Shown here: positions 32,902 through 40,859 of the stretch, piece after piece
Layout: each line of letters starts with the position of its first letter
How positions within the stretch are numbered: the first letter of the stretch is position 1
Assembly (NCBI GenBank): GCA_023433065.1
Contig: JAEZET010000006.1
Location: forward strand, 1 to 64,000
Direction: 5' to 3'
DNA from: Cyanobacteria bacterium OH_CBrB_359
GTDB lineage: Bacteria > Cyanobacteriota > Vampirovibrionia > Gastranaerophilales > Gastranaerophilaceae
Length of the DNA: 64,000 nucleotides
Notes under the pieces: generated by a model
Database searches by the model: none
What the model was told of the DNA's origin: nothing
The model's input: only the letters and a program-made list of their open reading frames with translations
Program-made: the position numbers and the translations under genes

Positions 32902-34320
32902 TTAAACATTGTCAACAGCTAGTTGTTTAATAAACTCTATAGCCTCATCTTTTGAATTAACATCACCTGAAATTTGGGCTTCTTTGAGCTGGTTAATTAG
33001 ATACCCCAGTTGTATTGAAGCTTCAACTCCCGTTATTTGCATTATTTCATGACCGTCAAGCAGTTTTTCTAAAGGTTTAATCGAATCTCTTGTATTTAAA
33101 TATTTTAATAGAAGTTCATTTAAAGAATTAATATTTTTAAATATAGTTTCAGGTTCAATATCAGGACCTAGAGCCGAAAGTCTGTCAGCAACAGCAAGAA
33201 TGATAATATCAATCGTATCATCTCCCATTTTTCTGAACAATCTCATCTGCGCTTTTTCACTGACTTCTTCCTGACTTACGATACTCGATGGATATATGTG
33301 ATATTTAATCATTTTTTGGATATAAGAAATCTGTTTTTTTGAAAACTTTAATTCTTTTAAAATACTTACAGCAATCTTAGAGCCTATATCATCATGCTTT
33401 ATAAATCTGTGCTTTAACGTGTCTTCTTCAATAGTCCAGGTAGAAGGTTTCCCTATATCATGCAAAAAAGCTGCAAGCTTCAAATAAGCAATTTTTGAAC
33501 AATTCCCAAATAATTTGTCTTGAAGATGCAATTTTACCTCATCTGATGCATTTTCAAAGTATTTCTGAATCTGCCTTACTGTTTCAATACTATGCTCAAA
33601 TAAGTCTAAGTGATGGTGCAGATTCGGCGGCACTTTTTTTAATTCGTTTACGATATCAAAAATATTTTCCAATAAACCTGCATTGTCCATTTTAATAAGA
33701 GCCTGATGAGCATATCCTCCCTCGAACAACTTCATAATCTCGACATTAATCCTCTCTTTTGCAGGATATTTGATTTTGTCGGCATTTTCTTTTGTAAAGT
33801 CCAAGAGCTTAGACTCAATTTCAAATCCGAGTCTTGAAAAAAACCTGAAGATTCTTAAAAATCTCAATGAATCATCAATAAAGTTCTGATTACTTATTCC
33901 TCTTATAACTTTGTTTTCAAGGTCTTTTATTCCTCCTGCGGGATCAATAAATTCAGAATTCTTAAAGTCATATACCACAGCATTTATCGTCAAATCCCGC
34001 CTTAAAATATCTGTATTTAAATCATTTTCCAGCGGACTTGAAATATCAACATAATTTTTTTTATCCTGAAGAACTATTCTATATATTTTATTTTCACAAT
34101 CAAGCTCAATGAAATACCCTTTAATTTCTTTCGCTAATTTCTCGCTAAAATCTCTGACATCTATATCCTCAATAATCAAGTCTCTGTCGAAAGAATCATG
34201 CACCAAAAACAAATCTCTTATAAAACCACCGACCAAATAAGCCTTATAACCTTTTATATAAGGCTTTATAAGACTTATAACACTGTCATTTTCAATTTTA
34301 TCTTTTAAATACTGTTTCAA
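32902..34320 (-). CDS. cca: CCA-adding tRNA nucleotidyltransferase with HD domain
   Basis: A 472-aa class II nucleotidyltransferase. The N-terminal head has YLVGGFIRDLFL and DRDLIIEDID (catalytic carboxylates), then RRDLTINAVVYDF and SLRFLRIFRFFSRLGF for template-free nucleotide selection. The C-terminal half has an HD domain (LAAFLHDIGKPSTW, KHDDIGSKIA). It adds or repairs the 3' CCA of tRNAs; tRNA-Met in this window does not encode CCA, so the activity is needed. A poly(A) polymerase role is less likely but not excluded. Its start overlaps the rsmE stop by four bases. Confidence 0.9.
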   Translation of the reverse strand: MKQYLKDKIENDSVISLIKPYIKGYKAYLVGGFIRDLFLVHDSFDRDLIIEDIDVRDFSEKLAKEIKGYFIELDCENKIYRIVLQDKKNYVDISSPLENDLNTDILRRDLTINAVVYDFKNSEFIDPAGGIKDLENKVIRGISNQNFIDDSLRFLRIFRFFSRLGFEIESKLLDFTKENADKIKYPAKERINVEIMKLFEGGYAHQALIKMDNAGLLENIFDIVNELKKVPPNLHHHLDLFEHSIETVRQIQKYFENASDEVKLHLQDKLFGNCSKIAYLKLAAFLHDIGKPSTWTIEEDTLKHRFIKHDDIGSKIAVSILKELKFSKKQISYIQKMIKYHIYPSSIVSQEEVSEKAQMRLFRKMGDDTIDIIILAVADRLSALGPDIEPETIFKNINSLNELLLKYLNTRDSIKPLEKLLDGHEIMQITGVEASIQLGYLINQLKEAQISGDVNSKDEAIEFIKQLAVDNV

Positions 34321-35051
34321 GAATTACTAACCTCATAAATCAAATTCGAAAGTGCCACAACTGCAGCGGTATCCGCTCTGTATATTAAATTACCGAGGGT
34401 AATTTTTTTAATATTATGTCTTTCAAAAAAATCAAATTCTCTATCTGAAAATCCGCCCTCAGGACCAATTATAGCAAGAATTGTCTTATTTTTAACATCT
34501 ATTGTTTTAAAATATTCTTTTAAAGTGCCTTCTGCATCCCTCTCAACGAATGCAACGATAATATCAAATTTTTTATTCAATGTAATTTCATCAAGATTAG
34601 AAAGGGGAAAAACCTTTGGGATATCAGCTCTTTCGCATTGTTTAACCGATTCAAAAACAATCTTCTGCCACTTGTCAATTTTAGACTTAATAAAGTTCTC
34701 TTTTAAAGTACAATTGTCTGTATACAAAGGTATAATGCCTTTGACTCCAAGCTCTGTAGCCTTTTGCAATATACTGAACTGTGCATCTGTTTTAAGCACA
34801 CCTTGCGCTAAATAAAGCTCTATATAAAGTTTTCTCTCAGATTTATAAGAATCTACAACTTTAGTATAGATTTTATCGGAAGTGATATTTTCTACCTCTG
34901 TGACATACTGAATCTCATTTTCATCAATAAATATAACCTTTTCACCCTGTTTAGCCCTTAAAACTTTGGCGATATGCTTATAAAGTTCTTTGTCCGCAAC
35001 CACTATCTTTCCAGCATTTACTATAGCTGAATTTATAATAAAATGAGGCAT
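34317..35051 (-). CDS. rsmE: 16S rRNA m3U1498 methyltransferase RsmE
   Basis: About 244 aa, the usual RsmE length, when started at ATG 35051 (MPHFIINS); a longer frame to 35126 adds 25 residues without family support. The N-terminal PUA-like domain includes HIAKVLRAKQGEKVIF; the C-terminal SPOUT knot has FESVKQCERADIPKV, ILAIIGPEGGFSDREFDFF and a terminal block around ITLGNLIYRADTAA. It methylates U1498 in the 16S decoding region. Coupled to cca, so the pair forms an RNA-maturation unit. Confidence 0.93.
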   Translation of the reverse strand: MPHFIINSAIVNAGKIVVADKELYKHIAKVLRAKQGEKVIFIDENEIQYVTEVENITSDKIYTKVVDSYKSERKLYIELYLAQGVLKTDAQFSILQKATELGVKGIIPLYTDNCTLKENFIKSKIDKWQKIVFESVKQCERADIPKVFPLSNLDEITLNKKFDIIVAFVERDAEGTLKEYFKTIDVKNKTILAIIGPEGGFSDREFDFFERHNIKKITLGNLIYRADTAAVVALSNLIYEVSNS

Positions 35052-35171
35052 TTTAGACCAATTTCTACTCCAAATGGAGGATATTTCATACTTTAGTATA
35101 ATACACTCAAATCCTTTATATAGCAAGTGTTTTAACTATTTTTTACACAAAAAAGCAATCGAACCTACAAC

Positions 35172-35198
35172 TAAAGTATAAAAAAAACAAACCGATAA
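35172..35198 (+). promoter_or_regulatory. Sigma-28 (FliA) promoter of flagellin
   Basis: TAAA (35172-35175), exactly 15 bp, then ACCGATAA (35191-35198), seven of eight bases matching the FliA -10 octamer GCCGATAA. The flagellin ATG lies 31 bases further on, after AGAAGGAGAG. Confidence 0.85.
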
Positions 35199-35228
35199 CC
35201 TGATTGTGATAAGAGAAGGAGAGAAAAC

Positions 35229-36122
35229 ATGGCAATCACCGTTAACACAAACGTATCGGCTTTAATAGCCCAGAACAACTTACTGAAGAGTAATACTTCA
35301 TTAAACAGTACCCTACAACAGTTATCAACCGGCCTTAGAATTAACAGCGCAAAAGATGACGCAGCCGGATTAGCAATTTCGATTGGTATGAGCAACCAGA
35401 TTAAGGGTAACGCAAAAGCTCAAGATAACATCCAGGACGGATTAAACTTGATGCAAACCGCAGAAAGCGGTATGGAAGTTGCAACAGAACACCTTTCACG
35501 TATCAGAGAACTATGTGTTCAAGCAGCAAACGAAATTTACAACACAGAAAACAAAACAGCAATATTAAACGAAATTAAACAAAGAATCGAAGATATCGAC
35601 GTTCAGGCAAGATCGTTTAAATTCAACGAAATTACATTGTTGGATGGAAGCAAAGATTCATTAAGACTCCAATTCGGTGCAGGAACAGACCCTGAATTGA
35701 ACTCAATAGATATCGGCTCTGCTTTAACAAATATGAGAGTATCCGCAGGTGCCTTGGATGTCCAAATAAAGGTTACAACAAATCTTACACCAGAAGCTCA
35801 GGCTGAAGGCTATATAGCAATTGAAGACTGGGATCCGGATGAAGTAATGGATTATATGGATAAGCTTGACAGCGCAATTTCCCAAATTACAAGTGACAGA
35901 TCTATGTTAGGTGCTTATTCAAACAGGTTACAAGCTAACTATGACAACCTTGTAAGCGCAAACGAAAACATAGAAAATTCAAAATCAAGAGTATTAGATG
36001 TAGATATAGCAAAAGCAAGTACCGATATGGTCAAATACCAAATCTTACAACAATCTTCAGTAAGCGTTTTGGCTCAAGCAAACTCAATCCCACAAATCGC
36101 CTTAAGCTTGCTACAAGGATAA
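35229..36122 (+). CDS. fliC: Flagellin
   Basis: A 297-aa compact flagellin. N-terminal D0/D1: MAITVNTNVSALIAQNNL, STGLRINSAKDDAAGLAIS, and RIREL at 91-95 (the region recognised by TLR5 in other flagellins). C-terminal D1/D0: SNRLQANYDNLVSANENIE and ANSIPQIALSLLQG. Only about 100 residues separate the conserved ends, so the outer D2/D3 domains are nearly absent. Strong ribosome binding site, sigma-28 promoter and strong terminator make it a high-expression single gene. A Maf protein encoded 18 kb away may glycosylate it. Confidence 0.97.
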   Translation: MAITVNTNVSALIAQNNLLKSNTSLNSTLQQLSTGLRINSAKDDAAGLAISIGMSNQIKGNAKAQDNIQDGLNLMQTAESGMEVATEHLSRIRELCVQAANEIYNTENKTAILNEIKQRIEDIDVQARSFKFNEITLLDGSKDSLRLQFGAGTDPELNSIDIGSALTNMRVSAGALDVQIKVTTNLTPEAQAEGYIAIEDWDPDEVMDYMDKLDSAISQITSDRSMLGAYSNRLQANYDNLVSANENIENSKSRVLDVDIAKASTDMVKYQILQQSSVSVLAQANSIPQIALSLLQG

Positions 36123-36149
36123 AATTACTGAAACTTATCAGTCTCTCCT

Positions 36150-36184
36150 CACCGACCTTAATTATAAGGTCGGTGTCTCTTATT
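36150..36184 (+). terminator. Flagellin terminator
   Basis: CACCGACCTTA (36150-36160) pairs perfectly with TAAGGTCGGTG (36165-36175) around an ATTA loop and is followed by TCTCTTATTT. Confidence 0.88.
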
Positions 36185-36199
36185 TACAATTTTTTTTAC

Positions 36200-36228
36200 T
36201 TTACATTTAATTTACAAAATTTTATTAT
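36200..36228 (+). promoter_or_regulatory. Fumarase promoter, leaderless geometry
   Basis: TTTACA (36200-36205), 17-bp spacer, TATTAT (36223-36228), then six bases and the ATG at 36235. No Shine-Dalgarno sequence precedes the start. Confidence 0.55.
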
Positions 36229-36234
36229 TATAAA

Positions 36235-37638
36235 ATGATAAAAATTAATACCGATTTAATTAAAGAAGCAGTATATAAATTATGTCTTGAAGCTAATACA
36301 AGGCTTGACAAAAAAAGCTATGAAAAAATCTTAAATGCATATAAGACAACCTCTGACGAAAATCTTAAAACAACATTCAAGTATATCTTAAAAAACGCCA
36401 AAAAAGCCTTTGAAAACAAAACCGCTCTATGCCAGGATACCGGGCAGGTTATAGTTTTTTTGACAATAGGACAAAATGTATTTATTGAAGGCGAAGATTT
36501 GTATAACACAATAAATTCAGCAGTTGAAAAGTCATACAGAGAAAATTTTTTCAGAAAGTCAACAGTAAAAGATGCACTCTGTGACAGGACCAATACAAAT
36601 ACAAACACTCCTGTGATAATCCACACAGAAATTATATCCGGCGATGAAGTTAGAATCGAAATCCTCATAAAAGGCGCAGGGTCAGAAAATAAATCAAAAT
36701 CAAAAATGTTACTACCGACTGCCTCAAAAGAAGATATTAAACAATTCGTGGCAAAATCGGTTATTGAATCAGGATTAAGTTCCTGTCCTCCACTATTTGT
36801 GGGCATAGGAATAGGAGGAACAGCAGACAAATCAGCTTACCTTGCCAAAAAAGCTCTTTTAAAAGGCGATGAAAAAGAAGAAATAAAAGTATTTGCAGAA
36901 AATATTAAAGAATTCATAAATAAAAATTCGCCTGCAGATTTCCCTGAAAATTATGTTCTTGAAGTGAATATAATATCATCACCAACTCACATAGCCTGCC
37001 TTCCGATATCAGTTTCAATTAACTGCCATTCATCAAGAAAAGCCGGTTGCATTATAAAAGAGGGCAAAATTTTTTATGACATTGAGGACTATGCCTTTAT
37101 TGACCCCAAAATCAATAATGATAATAATTCAAAACAACTAAACACTTCACAAACAGAAGAAATACAAAATCTTAAAGAAGGTGATAACATTCTCCTCTCA
37201 GGAGAACTTTACATAGCAAGAGATGCTGCACACAAAAGGATTATCGAGTTAATTGAAAAAAAACAAAAACTTCCGATTGAAATAAAAGACAAAATAATTT
37301 TCTACGCAGGCCCATGCCCTGCTAAACCAGGAACTATAATCGGTCCTGTTGGACCAACAACAGCATCAAGAATGGATAATTATGCTGAAATTTTATACAA
37401 AAGAGGCCTGCTTGCAACTATAGGCAAAGGTGAGAGAAGCGAAAATTTAAAAAATATTATTAGAAAAAATAACGGTATATATTTCACTCTAACAGGAGGA
37501 ATCGCAAGCCTTATTTCGGAAAAAATCACGAAATGTAATACAATAGCCTTTGAAGAACTGGGTGCTGAAGCAATATACAAAATTCAAGTTAAAAATTTCC
37601 CTCTTAAAGTTGAAGTTTCGAAAACAAAGAATTTATAG
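36235..37638 (+). CDS. fumA: Class I fumarate hydratase, single-chain
   Basis: A 467-aa oxygen-sensitive [4Fe-4S] hydratase that interconverts fumarate and malate. The alpha-type part has TALCQDTGQVIVFL, SSCPPLFVGIGIGGTADKS and ACLPISVSINCHSSRKA, including the cluster cysteines. The beta-type part has ARDAAHKRIIELIE, YAGPCPAKPGTIIGPVGPTT and LTGGIASLI. In many anaerobes these parts are two genes (TtdA/TtdB-like); here they are fused. Tartrate dehydratase activity is an alternative. The end overlaps the convergent HD-domain gene by six bases. Confidence 0.9.
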   Translation: MIKINTDLIKEAVYKLCLEANTRLDKKSYEKILNAYKTTSDENLKTTFKYILKNAKKAFENKTALCQDTGQVIVFLTIGQNVFIEGEDLYNTINSAVEKSYRENFFRKSTVKDALCDRTNTNTNTPVIIHTEIISGDEVRIEILIKGAGSENKSKSKMLLPTASKEDIKQFVAKSVIESGLSSCPPLFVGIGIGGTADKSAYLAKKALLKGDEKEEIKVFAENIKEFINKNSPADFPENYVLEVNIISSPTHIACLPISVSINCHSSRKAGCIIKEGKIFYDIEDYAFIDPKINNDNNSKQLNTSQTEEIQNLKEGDNILLSGELYIARDAAHKRIIELIEKKQKLPIEIKDKIIFYAGPCPAKPGTIIGPVGPTTASRMDNYAEILYKRGLLATIGKGERSENLKNIIRKNNGIYFTLTGGIASLISEKITKCNTIAFEELGAEAIYKIQVKNFPLKVEVSKTKNL

Positions 37639-38463
37639 CGCTACCAATTCCTTAGCCTGATTCTGTTTGACATAATTCTTTAAAGAATCAAGTATTGCAG
37701 GATTAATTTTGCCATCTTGAGCGTATTTTTCAAGAATTTTCAATGATTGTTCGGGAGTCAGTTCGTCTTTATATGCTCTTTTTGATGTCAAGGCAGAATA
37801 AATATCAGCAATTGTAACAATCTGAGATCTTAAGTCTTCTTGTCTGTAAAAAGGCTTATGGTGGTCTCTTATTATTACAAGAGATCTTTCATCAAGACCT
37901 GTTGGGCCTAAAAGCTCATAACCCAACTGTGAATGAAGATTTATTATCTGTCTTTCATTTGGTGTCAATTGACATTTTTTGTTAATTACGTGCTTTGGAA
38001 TCAATACTTTGCCAAAATCATGGAGCAAAGCACCTCTTGAAATTATTTCTTTGTCAGTTTTATCAAGACCTATATCATCTGCCATACCTAAAGATGCCTC
38101 TACTATTGATTGCAGATGATTGTCTTTGAGCTCTGCTACATTTTCAGGGTTCACTGTAAGTTTAATATCTTTTGAAGCTAACATCTGTTTTACTCTTGGA
38201 TTAGCCTGAACCATCTTATGGATAGCTTCAGCTTGAAGATAATTATTCAAAAGTATCTGGGGAGCGAATAATTCAAGAAATTTGTTAGACAATAGCTCAG
38301 GGGTTGTAAATCTCGCAGGATAACCCTTTTCAAAATAATCTGATCTTTCCGTAATAACAGGTTTTTTGCCGTCATTTGGCATAAAAATAGGCTTAGAAGT
38401 AAACGTTTGCCTGCTATTTCGTACCGAACCTATTGCTAAATTATTGTCTACACTGAAATTCAA
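37633..38463 (-). CDS. HD-domain phosphohydrolase, GYP-less
   Basis: A 276-aa protein. The N-terminal ~75 residues are polar and unrecognised; residues ~105-265 form an HD domain with intact motif ALLHDFGKVLIPKHV, then LHSQLGYELL, IIRDHHKPFY and IADIYSALTSKRAYKDEL. This is close to HD-GYP enzymes, but the HHExxDGxGYP block is replaced by RDHHKPFYRQEDL, so c-di-GMP hydrolysis is uncertain while metal binding seems retained. Start is TTG 38463 after AGG. In contrast to the GAF/HD protein at 19681, its catalytic HD pair is present. Confidence 0.78.
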   Translation of the reverse strand: MNFSVDNNLAIGSVRNSRQTFTSKPIFMPNDGKKPVITERSDYFEKGYPARFTTPELLSNKFLELFAPQILLNNYLQAEAIHKMVQANPRVKQMLASKDIKLTVNPENVAELKDNHLQSIVEASLGMADDIGLDKTDKEIISRGALLHDFGKVLIPKHVINKKCQLTPNERQIINLHSQLGYELLGPTGLDERSLVIIRDHHKPFYRQEDLRSQIVTIADIYSALTSKRAYKDELTPEQSLKILEKYAQDGKINPAILDSLKNYVKQNQAKELVAL

Positions 38464-38847
38464 CTACTTTTACCTAAAAAACTATTACATAACCTTCACT
38501 TATATATAAAGTTTTTTTTTGGGCTAAAATTTCTTTGGTAAAAAGTGATTGAAACACTTTGTTACAAATTTTTTACAACGCAGTTAATTTTTCACATAAA
38601 ACCTTGGGCAAATTTATTGCTACTTGACAGAGTCTGAGACAAAAACAACATTTTACGAATATTTCAGCTTCAAAGCTACAATCCAGTTAGTGAATTTCAC
38701 TCTATTTCTTGGATTTTCCCAACATTCACACAAGTTAAAAGGGATTCAATAATTATTGGCATAATAAATTTATAATAATTTACTATTTTAATAAAATATT
38801 ATACTAATACAAATTAAATATTTTAAAAAGCCAAATAACGGCTGCTA
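38464..38847. other. AT-rich intergenic stretch
   Basis: About 380 bases without a convincing gene or structured RNA. It includes promoter-like AT-rich sequence for the leftward HD-domain gene; I see no repeat, terminator or operator that stands out. Confidence 0.5.
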
Positions 38848-38925
38848 CTATTCTTCAGCCATTTCGTCATTAAAATAAGAGTCAATAGCATCATTAGTAA
38901 TGGATGTATGATATTTTCTTATCAT
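38848..38925 (-). CDS. Possible 25-aa microprotein
   Basis: ATG at 38925, five bases after GGGGA, TAG at 38848-38850. The product starts MIRKYHTSITNDAIDSY and ends FNDEMAEE. It is downstream of tRNA-Lys on the same strand, in a region with no other gene. The start signal and balanced composition are suggestive, but 25 codons can occur by chance. Confidence 0.3.
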   Translation of the reverse strand: MIRKYHTSITNDAIDSYFNDEMAEE

Positions 38926-38984
38926 TAAAATCCCCGTTTCACTATATAAACAATAAACGCATTTAAAATAAAAAAAGCAGAAAC

Positions 38985-39008
38985 TAAAAAAGAGGCTGAA
39001 TACCTCTT
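38985..39008 (-). terminator. Terminator after tRNA-Lys
   Basis: On the minus strand AAGAGG (39003-39008) and CCTCTT (38990-38995) form a hairpin followed by a T-run, just 3' of tRNA-Lys. Confidence 0.7.
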
Positions 39009-39016
39009 AAAATAAA

Positions 39017-39092
39017 TGGTGCGTCCACTGCGATTCGAACGCAGGACCTATCCCTTAAAAGGGGAGTGCTCTACCTGCTGAGCTATGGACGC
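39017..39092 (-). tRNA. tRNA-Lys (TTT)
   Basis: A 76-nt cloverleaf: acceptor GCGTCCA/TGGACGC, D-arm GCTC/GAGC, anticodon loop CTTTTAA giving TTT, T-arm CTGCG-TTCGAAT-CGCAG, discriminator A, and an encoded CCA (39017-39019). The first anticodon-stem pair (27-43) is a C-U mismatch. Encoded CCA contrasts with tRNA-Met of this window. Confidence 0.95.
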
Positions 39093-39160
39093 ACACTTTA
39101 TATTCGACTGTTATTTTAAAATACCAAGAACAAAAATAAACGTCAATTACTTTTTTGGAT

Positions 39161-40459
39161 TCACTTTTCTAAAGGATTCTCTAAAATAATTGTCTGATCT
39201 CTGTCAGGGCCAACACTAATAATTGTAACAGGTATCCCTACAAGCTCTTCAAGCCTTTTTAGATATTTTCTTGCATTAATCGGTAAATCTTCCAATGATT
39301 TTGCCGCAGAAATATCGCTCTTCCAACCTTTAAAAGTTTCATAGACAGGCTCAATATATTTATGCATATAAATATTAGTAGGATAATCCTCATAAATTTG
39401 CCCGTCACGCTTGTCTTTATATGCGACACAAACTTTTAATTCATCAAAATCATTAAATACATCAAGTTTTGTAATAGCCATAGCCGTTAAACCTCCAACC
39501 AGTGAGGCATATCTGGACAAAACAGCATCAAACCAGCCGCAGCGCCTTGGTCTCCCTGTAGTTGTCCCAAACTCGGCTCCAATAGTCCTTATATTATCTC
39601 CAATTTCATCCAAAAGTTCTGTAATAAAAGGACCTTCTCCCACTCTTGTAATATAGGCTTTGGCAACACCTATAACATTATTTATATAAGCAGGTCCGAT
39701 GCCGCTTCCTGTAGCTGCTCCGCCGCCTATAGGATTGGAACTTGTAACATAAGGATATGTACCGTAATCAATGTCAAGCATAACCCCCTGGGCACCTTCG
39801 AAAAGTACTGATTTATCAGATTTTATTGCATTATTTAATTTTGATATCCAATCATTGCAAACAAAAGGTCTAAATACTTCTGCATATTGAGCACAAAGCT
39901 TAAATACTTCATCTTTTGAATAAGTTTTTAACCCGTATACCTCTTTTAAAATTTTATTTTTAAGAGGCAATATAGCATCAAGCCTTTTGTCCAAAGATTC
40001 CAAGTCATATAAATCTTGAATTTTTAAACCATATCTGCCGACCTTGTCAGAATATGTAGGACCTATACCCTTTTTAGTTGTTCCGATTTTATACTTTTCC
40101 GATGACGCTTCACTAATGCCGTCTATATCAATATGATAAGGCATGGTAACACTTGCCAGGGGACTTATTTTAAGGTTTTCAAGAGATATCCCCTTACTCT
40201 TTAAATCATCAATCTCTTTTTTGAAAGTTTCAGGGTGAACCACAGTACCTGCCCCAATCAGGCAGAATTTATCACCATACAAGATTCCTGAAGGTATCAA
40301 GTGAAATTTATGGGTAACACCATCAACAACAACCGTATGACCAGCATTACATCCCCCTTGATAACGAATTATCACATCAGCATGCCCTGCAAGTAAGTCA
40401 GTAATTTTGGCTTTACCCTCATCACCCCACTGCGCACCAACAACAACAGTATTTTTCAC
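39161..40459 (-). CDS. purA: Adenylosuccinate synthetase
   Basis: A 432-aa enzyme that joins IMP and aspartate with GTP in the first committed step of AMP synthesis. Signature motifs: VVVGAQWGDEGKAKITDLL at the N-terminus, GGCNAGHTVVVDG, KIGTTKKGIGPTYSDKVGR, LFEGAQGVMLDIDYGTYPYV and TTGRPRRCGWFDA. In most PurA the loop is GDEGKGK; here Ala17 replaces Gly. Start is GTG 40459 after GAGGTG. Monocistronic; a purine-responsive riboswitch is not evident upstream. Confidence 0.96.
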   Translation of the reverse strand: MKNTVVVGAQWGDEGKAKITDLLAGHADVIIRYQGGCNAGHTVVVDGVTHKFHLIPSGILYGDKFCLIGAGTVVHPETFKKEIDDLKSKGISLENLKISPLASVTMPYHIDIDGISEASSEKYKIGTTKKGIGPTYSDKVGRYGLKIQDLYDLESLDKRLDAILPLKNKILKEVYGLKTYSKDEVFKLCAQYAEVFRPFVCNDWISKLNNAIKSDKSVLFEGAQGVMLDIDYGTYPYVTSSNPIGGGAATGSGIGPAYINNVIGVAKAYITRVGEGPFITELLDEIGDNIRTIGAEFGTTTGRPRRCGWFDAVLSRYASLVGGLTAMAITKLDVFNDFDELKVCVAYKDKRDGQIYEDYPTNIYMHKYIEPVYETFKGWKSDISAAKSLEDLPINARKYLKRLEELVGIPVTIISVGPDRDQTIILENPLEK

Positions 40460-40639
40460 TTTAACACCTCAACATTCTGTCCGTAAATAAGTATAAAATA
40501 AATAAAAATAATGTCCAAATCTAATTAAAATTGTAAAGTTGACACTTTTTATTATTATTTAAGCCAAAATGACATTTTTTTTAACAAAAATGCAGAAAAA
40601 ATAACAAATAAAACTTATTTACTAAAAAAATTTTGCAAA

Positions 40640-40800
40640 AAGTGCAAAAATAATAATAAAAAAAAGCCACTCGATAGAGTGGTTTATTTCTGCATCCTAA
40701 TGGTCTCTTCTTTGTGTTTATTATTTAGGAGTTTATATGTGTTCGGGGTTATAATGTTTCTTTTTGTTATTTAGTGTTTCGGCTACACTTAAATCTCATA
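40640..40800 (-). ncRNA. Candidate small RNA (~145-160 nt)
   Basis: Minus-strand promoter TTGACT (40828-40833), 16-bp spacer, CATAAT (40806-40811), predicted start near 40799, and an intrinsic terminator whose hairpin is CCACTC/GAGTGG (40667-40672/40677-40682) followed by TTTTTTTTATTATTA. Between them no ORF longer than about ten codons has a ribosome binding site. The same hairpin could instead be the distal terminator of the radical SAM gene that ends at 40860. The rest of 40460-40860 is AT-rich and otherwise featureless. Confidence 0.35.
40650..40685 (-). terminator. Intrinsic terminator downstream of the radical SAM gene
   Basis: CCACTC (40667-40672), GATA loop, GAGTGG (40677-40682), extended by three further pairs, then an eight-T run on the minus strand. 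A textbook intrinsic terminator. Confidence 0.88.
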
Positions 40801-40827
40801 TAAGTATTATGACATAATATAAAAATA

Positions 40828-40833
40828 AGTCAA
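40828..40833 (-). promoter_or_regulatory. -35 box of candidate small RNA promoter
   Basis: TTGACT on the minus strand, 16 bp before CATAAT (40806-40811). It lies just after the stop of the radical SAM gene at 40860, where no coding gene follows until purA. Confidence 0.4.
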
Positions 40834-40859
40834 TCCTTCAATTGGGTATTTGTAAACTT

